Of a DNA stretch of 10,061 bases, positions 6,557 to 10,061 are shown in pieces; the first letter of the stretch is position 1; each line of letters opens with the position of its first letter. The notes below the pieces were generated by a model. It was not told where the DNA came from, did not search any database, and saw only the letters and a list, made by a program, of their open reading frames with translations. The stretch spans positions 1-10,061 of the forward strand of contig JBKGYK010000087.1 of assembly GCA_046546095.1 (NCBI GenBank), given 5' to 3'. The DNA comes from JAQIBY01 sp046546095. Lineage in GTDB: Bacteria; Bacteroidota; Bacteroidia; Bacteroidales; ML635J-15. The translations under genes were made by a program, and so were the position numbers.

Positions 6557-6897
6557 TACCTGCGTCTTTTTCGTTTGGCAAACAAGCGCTTTTCTTTCAG
6601 CCGGCCTGATGTGCGGTTTTTGTCAATAAACTCCGGCGGCTGTTTGCGTACCCACCTGATGAATTTGCTGATCTCTTCATGCTCACGTAACTTGTCGAAA
6701 GTGTAATACTCCTGCCCCAGCTCCCGCTCGGTAAATACGGTGTGAATTTTATGATGACAAACCGCGTGCATAAACACTTTCTCACTGCCACCCATGCTTT
6801 TGGGCACAGGGTGATGCTCATTTACGGATTTCCCGCAAATCATTTCCCTGCCACAGAGTGGACAAGATCCGAGATGTTCACCTTTTTTGCAATTCAT
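6556..6897 (-). CDS. Small HNH endonuclease-like protein embedded in the efflux operon
   Basis: A 113-residue protein with a zinc-binding HNH (beta-beta-alpha metal) fold signature: Cys12-x2-Cys15 (CPLCGREM), His28-His29 (NEHHPVPK), then Cys47-His48-His49 and His52 (CHHKIH). The first Cys pair plus Cys47 and a fourth ligand would hold structural zinc, and His29 and His52 would serve metal-dependent catalysis. The C-terminal half (FTEREL..., KFIRWVRKQPPEF) looks like a conserved family tail, and the last 14 residues are strongly basic, fitting nucleic-acid binding. Stand-alone proteins of this kind occur in many bacteria, mostly with no known role. Here the TAA stop overlaps the ATPase A start as TAATG, so the two are translationally coupled. 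Nothing suggests a homing intron or a restriction partner nearby. Whether it cuts DNA, or why it sits here, is unknown. Confidence 0.88.
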   Translation of the reverse strand: MNCKKGEHLGSCPLCGREMICGKSVNEHHPVPKSMGGSEKVFMHAVCHHKIHTVFTERELGQEYYTFDKLREHEEISKFIRWVRKQPPEFIDKNRTSGRLKEKRLFAKRKRRR

Positions 6898-7127
6898 AAT
6901 TGATTAACATTCCAAAATACAAGCACCAATATTCAAAAAAATCCCAATATTCAATGGTTGAAATTCCAAACATGGTATCTGTAGTGATTTGAGATTTGAG
7001 ATTTGAGATTTGAGGTTTGAGGTTTGAGGTTTGTAATTTGTTTGTGATTTGTGTTTTGCATTTTGGTGCTTATCCGTCTTCGCCTTGCTACGCCGGACAA
7101 GTTTTATGTTTTGTCTTTTGTATTTTG
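6898..7127. other. Repeat-rich intergenic gap inside the efflux operon
   Basis: 230 bases separate the adaptor gene from the HNH gene, the only sizeable gap in an otherwise overlapping operon. It contains the heptamer array (6986-7034), a direct repeat CCAATATTCAA at 6926-6936 and 6944-6954, and an imperfect palindrome around 7073-7097 (TCCGTCTTCGCC... ACGCCGGA) of a kind I recall from intergenic repeats in this phylum. No gene is evident. On the transcript side the stretch corresponding to 6980-7058 has no G at all. It may contain a second promoter for the HNH-ATPase-permease half, but no clear promoter was found. Confidence 0.6.
6986..7034. repeat. Seven tandem heptamers (GATTTGA / GGTTTGA)
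   Basis: Four exact copies of GATTTGA (6986-7013) are followed by two of GGTTTGA (7014-7027) and one GGTTTGT (7028-7034), all in register. TTTG-rich remnants continue to about 7058, suggesting a longer, decayed array. Read on the coding (minus) strand the units are TCAAATC and TCAAACC, so the mRNA carries a regular CU-rich, G-free tract. Variable copy number by replication slippage is likely for such an array. Confidence 0.9.
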
Positions 7128-8036
7128 TTATTTCGAATTAAACACAACCTCTCCCGGCATACCGATTTTAATGCGTCCGTCGTTTTTCACACGCACTTCC
7201 ATAGCGTACACCATATCAACCCGCTCTTCTCTGGTTTGGATTACCGTGGGTGTAAACTCCGCTTCGGCTGCCACATGCGAAACATTTCCGGTATACGTAT
7301 AATAGCCGCCATCGCCTTTATCAATTCTGACCCTCACCTCCTGCCCGATCTTGACTTCGGCCAACTGATTGCCGGAAATCCAGGCTTTCAGTGTCATTTT
7401 ATTCATATCAGCAAGTTTCACCAGGGGTTTGCCGGGAGAAACCAGTTCGTGCTGACGGACAAAGGTTTCCAGCACAGTAGCATTTGCCGGCGCCAGCACA
7501 ACAGCACGCTTGACCTGATCTCGCAACCTGTCAATATTGGCATCCAGCACATCCAGCTCAGCAAAGAGCGAGGCATTTTGTGTTTTGATTTGCTCAATAC
7601 TTCTTTCCGTCATGCGGATTTGTCCTTGTATATCGTCCAGTTGTTTTTGGGTGGCAGCCTGTTGTTTCAGCATATTTTTGATGCGGGATTCATCTTTTCT
7701 CATGGAGGCAAGCTTCTCTTCCTGTACTTCTACCTGAGCTGTCACCGATGGAAATTTAGCTTTTACGGCTTCTTTCTGCATGATGATGCTTTTGATTTCC
7801 AGATGCAGCCCGCTGGTATCCACAAGGGCTATGGTATCTCCACTGCGCACTTTCTGTCCTTCTTCCACAGGAATTTTCAGGCATTCGCCCTGCACCTGTG
7901 AGGAAATTACATAATCCCGGGTTTCAAAATTCCCCCAGGCATCCGCTTCTTCGGGACCGTTTTTGCAGGCACTTGTCAGCAAAAGGGTAACAATCAGTAT
8001 GCTGCTGATTCCTGTAATGTTATTGATTACTTTCAT
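7128..8036 (-). CDS. HlyD/YbhG-family periplasmic adaptor, probable lipoprotein
   Basis: A 302-residue membrane-fusion protein that should link the inner-membrane ABC pump to the TolC-type channel. The N-terminus has a hydrophobic segment ending in a lipobox-like TSAC with Cys24, so it is probably lipid-anchored rather than held by a membrane helix; the -3 residue is Thr rather than the usual Leu. A half-lipoyl domain follows (about 42-75, VEEGQKVRSGDTIALVD), then a long coiled-coil hairpin (about 78-177, charged heptads), the second lipoyl half (about 178-210) and a beta-barrel domain. The FTPTVIQTREERVDMVYAME stretch is characteristic of the YbhG branch. It overlaps the end of the channel gene by 17 bases, and the repeat gap follows. 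The substrate is unknown. Confidence 0.94.
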   Translation of the reverse strand: MKVINNITGISSILIVTLLLTSACKNGPEEADAWGNFETRDYVISSQVQGECLKIPVEEGQKVRSGDTIALVDTSGLHLEIKSIIMQKEAVKAKFPSVTAQVEVQEEKLASMRKDESRIKNMLKQQAATQKQLDDIQGQIRMTERSIEQIKTQNASLFAELDVLDANIDRLRDQVKRAVVLAPANATVLETFVRQHELVSPGKPLVKLADMNKMTLKAWISGNQLAEVKIGQEVRVRIDKGDGGYYTYTGNVSHVAAEAEFTPTVIQTREERVDMVYAMEVRVKNDGRIKIGMPGEVVFNSK

Positions 8037-9318
8037 ATTTGTCTTTATTTTTTCCGGTTACGGTTACATAATTTATGATTGCCTGTGATTTTTTGATTCT
8101 GTGCATCTCCAGTTTCACTTTGGCAGTTGCCTCTTTATTGACAGCATCCAGGTATTCTGATGCAGTAATGCTGCCCTGTGAAAACTGAGATTCTTTGCTT
8201 TGCCTGATGTCTTTCCGCAGTTCGATAATCTCCTCATCCCGGGACATCAGGTTTTCATTCACACGAATGTCTTTCAGGTAGCGCTCAGCTTCGGTATTCA
8301 CCGATTGCAGGAAGGCTTCTTTTTGATGGTCAATTTTCTGCATATTCAAATCGACAATCTGTTTTTCATGCCGGGTTTTGTTCCATTTCCAGGGTGTCCA
8401 TGAAAACTTCAGGCCAAGGATGGCAAAAGGCTCAAAGCTATCACTGAACATATTCAGTCCGGGACGTGCATAACCTGCCTGAGCAAAAGCTGCAAAGGTA
8501 GGAAAACGTTCCTTTGCGATCATATTTTTTCGGGATTCCAGTTGCTCTTTTTGCAATCTGAAGGCTTCCAGTTCAGGCCTGCCGATACTGTCGGACGCCT
8601 TGATATCCCGTGCCGGCAAGAGGTATTCGCTGAGTTCGGGAATATCTTCACCGGTAAGTAGTTCAAGCATGACTTCCGTGGTTTTCATGGCCTGCTCCGC
8701 TTCATAAATCTGCTGCTCCAGGTCGAGCACATGTACACGCAGCTCTTTGGTGGCAGCCGGGATGATCATGTCATTGTTTACTGCAGTTTCCACCTCATCC
8801 AGTTTATCATTTACACCTGCTTTGTTGATTTCAAGAACGTTAATTTGTTCCTGCAACAAAAGGATGGTAAAAAACAACTCGTTTACCTGTTTCCGGAGTG
8901 AATATAAGCTCACCCTGAGGTTTTGCTGTTCCAGTCTGGCTGCTGCCGATTCAATCTCACGAGCCGCAGATGTAGCCCCGCCATCCCAAATCACCTGTGA
9001 TAATTCTGCATTCAGTTTATACTGATCCTGTGGCACCTGTGGCATGTCAAAATCGAACATGGGATTATCAATGCCCGGGTCAATTTCAGGCACATCACTT
9101 TGCCAGGATGCCTGACCTCCGAGGGTGAGTTGCGGCAGATAATTGGTGTTAAGCGATTTTAGTTTCAGATCCACAGCTTTGGATACAAGGGCTGCATTTT
9201 TCATCAGGGGATAATTCCGCTCCAGCCGTGCATAGCATGTATCAAGGCTCATAAAGTTCTGCGCTGAAACAATGCCTGCAAGCAAAAGAAATACACTTAT
9301 GCTTAGTAATTTTCTCAT
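8020..9318 (-). CDS. TolC-family outer-membrane efflux channel
   Basis: A 432-residue outer-membrane factor. The N-terminus is a typical signal peptide (MRKLLSISVFLLLAGIVSA, cleavage probably after Ala19, next residue Gln). The mature part shows the two repeats of the OEP family: long, charged, alpha-helical stretches (for example around 120-225 and 340-425) alternating with beta segments. Aromatic/Gly-rich strand sequence such as LGLKFSWTPWKW near the middle suits the barrel. Three subunits would form a tunnel from the periplasm through the outer membrane and dock on the adaptor. The gene begins five bases after the TetR stop and overlaps the adaptor gene by 17 bases. E. coli YbhGFSR uses the separately encoded TolC, so a dedicated channel in the operon is a difference. 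Confidence 0.94.
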   Translation of the reverse strand: MRKLLSISVFLLLAGIVSAQNFMSLDTCYARLERNYPLMKNAALVSKAVDLKLKSLNTNYLPQLTLGGQASWQSDVPEIDPGIDNPMFDFDMPQVPQDQYKLNAELSQVIWDGGATSAAREIESAAARLEQQNLRVSLYSLRKQVNELFFTILLLQEQINVLEINKAGVNDKLDEVETAVNNDMIIPAATKELRVHVLDLEQQIYEAEQAMKTTEVMLELLTGEDIPELSEYLLPARDIKASDSIGRPELEAFRLQKEQLESRKNMIAKERFPTFAAFAQAGYARPGLNMFSDSFEPFAILGLKFSWTPWKWNKTRHEKQIVDLNMQKIDHQKEAFLQSVNTEAERYLKDIRVNENLMSRDEEIIELRKDIRQSKESQFSQGSITASEYLDAVNKEATAKVKLEMHRIKKSQAIINYVTVTGKNKDKYESNQ

Positions 9319-9323
9319 AGTGT

Positions 9324-9962
9324 TTACGCTTTAATCGAATTGATAACAAAATCTGCCAGGTGTTCCTTTCTGTATGTGATCATCTGCTGAAAATCATCCT
9401 CCTCCATGCTGTAAAAGCCTTTCAGAAGTGGTTTGGCAGCAAAAGGAAAAATGCTCAGGCTAAGGATGTTCAAAAACAAATCCATAGGCTGCACATCCGC
9501 TCTTATAACCCCTGCTTCCTGCTCATTGATGACATCACGCTCAAATTTCTCACGAACAGATTGTATTCTGTCACCCCGGTAGAGATTGACAATCAGGTCC
9601 GGATCACGCTGAATTTCATTGAGCATAAATAAAGGAAGCAATTTGTTTTTCAGTAAAATATCCTGATGGACAGCAAAAAACTGCCTGATGGCTTCAAAAA
9701 CAGAAATATCTTTCTCAAAAATACGGCTCAGGCCATCCACCATTTCCATGAGCACTACCTGAAACACATCGCTGAAAAGCTTCTTCTTGGAACGGAAATA
9801 ATAATGCAGAAGGGCTTTATTGAGGCCTGCCTTATCGGCAATTTCCTGCATACGGGCACCATCAAAACCTTTCTCCATAAAAACTTCTGATGCAGCATTC
9901 AATATAATAGCCTCGGTATCCTGAGGTGAATCTGATTCGTGAATATTGTTATCTAAAATCAT
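9324..9962 (-). CDS. TetR-family transcriptional regulator of the efflux operon
   Basis: A 212-residue repressor-type regulator. The N-terminal DNA-binding domain (about 15-62) carries the TetR signature: AIILNAASEVFMEKGF, then helix-turn-helix MQEIADKAGLNKALLHYYF, then KKKLFSDVF. The remaining helices form a ligand-binding and dimerisation domain (CecR-like in arrangement; ligand unknown). It is the first gene of the operon, five bases before the channel gene, so it is likely to control its own promoter and the whole pump. In E. coli the TetR-family CecR plays the same part for ybhGFSR. A palindromic candidate operator lies 33 bases upstream of the start codon. The start at the ATG leaves about 15 residues ahead of the first helix, which is normal. 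Confidence 0.95.
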   Translation of the reverse strand: MILDNNIHESDSPQDTEAIILNAASEVFMEKGFDGARMQEIADKAGLNKALLHYYFRSKKKLFSDVFQVVLMEMVDGLSRIFEKDISVFEAIRQFFAVHQDILLKNKLLPLFMLNEIQRDPDLIVNLYRGDRIQSVREKFERDVINEQEAGVIRADVQPMDLFLNILSLSIFPFAAKPLLKGFYSMEEDDFQQMITYRKEHLADFVINSIKA

Positions 9963-9994
9963 ATATGCTTGTTTAATTTTTCATTCATTCCTGA

Positions 9995-10012
9995 GATTTA
10001 ACGAACTAAATC
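9995..10012. promoter_or_regulatory. Candidate TetR-family operator palindrome
   Basis: GATTTA (9995-10000) and TAAATC (10007-10012) are exact inverted half-sites separated by six bases. The site lies just downstream of the predicted -7 element and would cover the transcription start, where a repressor would block initiation. TetR-family proteins bind such palindromes as dimers. The half-sites are short and AT-rich, so the assignment depends on position. Confidence 0.5.
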
Positions 10013-10019
10013 AAAGGTA
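10012..10019 (-). promoter_or_regulatory. Bacteroidota-type -7 promoter element for the efflux operon
   Basis: Read on the minus strand this is TACCTTTG, an exact match to the TAnnTTTG consensus used by the primary sigma factor of Bacteroidota. A partial -33 element, TTAG instead of TTTG, lies 20 bases upstream. Transcription would begin near 10004, giving a leader of about 42 bases before the TetR start codon. Confidence 0.6.
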
Positions 10020-10061
10020 CAATATGCAAGGTGATTTTACTAATTCCCATTGCTCCATTTC

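Noticed and set aside
6913..6919. TATTTTG just upstream of the HNH start as an internal promoter
   Set aside because: The spacer inside the motif is one base short of consensus and there is no convincing -33 element; kept only as a weak possibility.
6986..7034. Heptamer array as a CRISPR array
   Set aside because: The units are seven bases and directly adjacent, with no spacers and no cas genes nearby.
7017..7901. Long plus-strand open frame of 294 residues
   Set aside because: It lies antisense to the adaptor gene and its translation has no family features, is rich in His, Phe and Cys, and crosses the repeat array; it is a shadow of the real gene.

Overview
The window looks like a chromosome piece from a member of the Bacteroidota (Bacteroidetes). 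The evidence is a TAnnTTTG-type promoter element ahead of the main operon, mostly AT-rich start regions without Shine-Dalgarno sequences, an UpxY/NusG-like antiterminator beside a tyrosine recombinase, and T/G-rich heptamer repeats between genes. Genus cannot be decided from sequence alone. All credible genes lie on the minus strand, so the window reads from right to left; the plus-strand reading frames are antisense shadows.

Right to left, 10061-2656 is one tightly packed multidrug-type efflux operon. It has a TATCC-like promoter with a possible palindromic operator, then a TetR-family regulator, a TolC-type outer-membrane channel, a lipoprotein-like HlyD-type adaptor, a 230-base gap with seven heptamer repeats, a small HNH nuclease-like protein, two ABC ATPases and two ABC-2 permeases. 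Most junctions overlap or are separated by a few bases. The parts list matches the E. coli CecR-YbhGFSR exporter, except that the two halves of YbhF are separate genes, the TolC partner is encoded in the operon, and the HNH gene is inserted. The ATPases carry complementary defects: the first lacks the Q-loop Gln and the H-loop His, and the second lacks a normal LSGGQ signature. A heterodimer would therefore have one good and one degenerate ATP site.

2655-2194 is a gene-free, palindrome-rich stretch. It holds at least three sizeable hairpins, including a 75-base near-perfect inverted repeat, which has no U-tract and so is not an ordinary terminator.

2193-101 holds an UpxY/NusG-like antiterminator followed by a tyrosine recombinase with all six catalytic residues and an unusual duplicated N-terminal module. 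In Bacteroidota such antiterminators commonly sit at the head of surface-polysaccharide clusters, so such a cluster may lie beyond the left edge; this is inference, since nothing in the window shows it.

The best candidates for something little described are the translationally coupled HNH protein inside an efflux operon, the G-free rut-like transcript segment just before it, and the large hairpin between the two gene groups.
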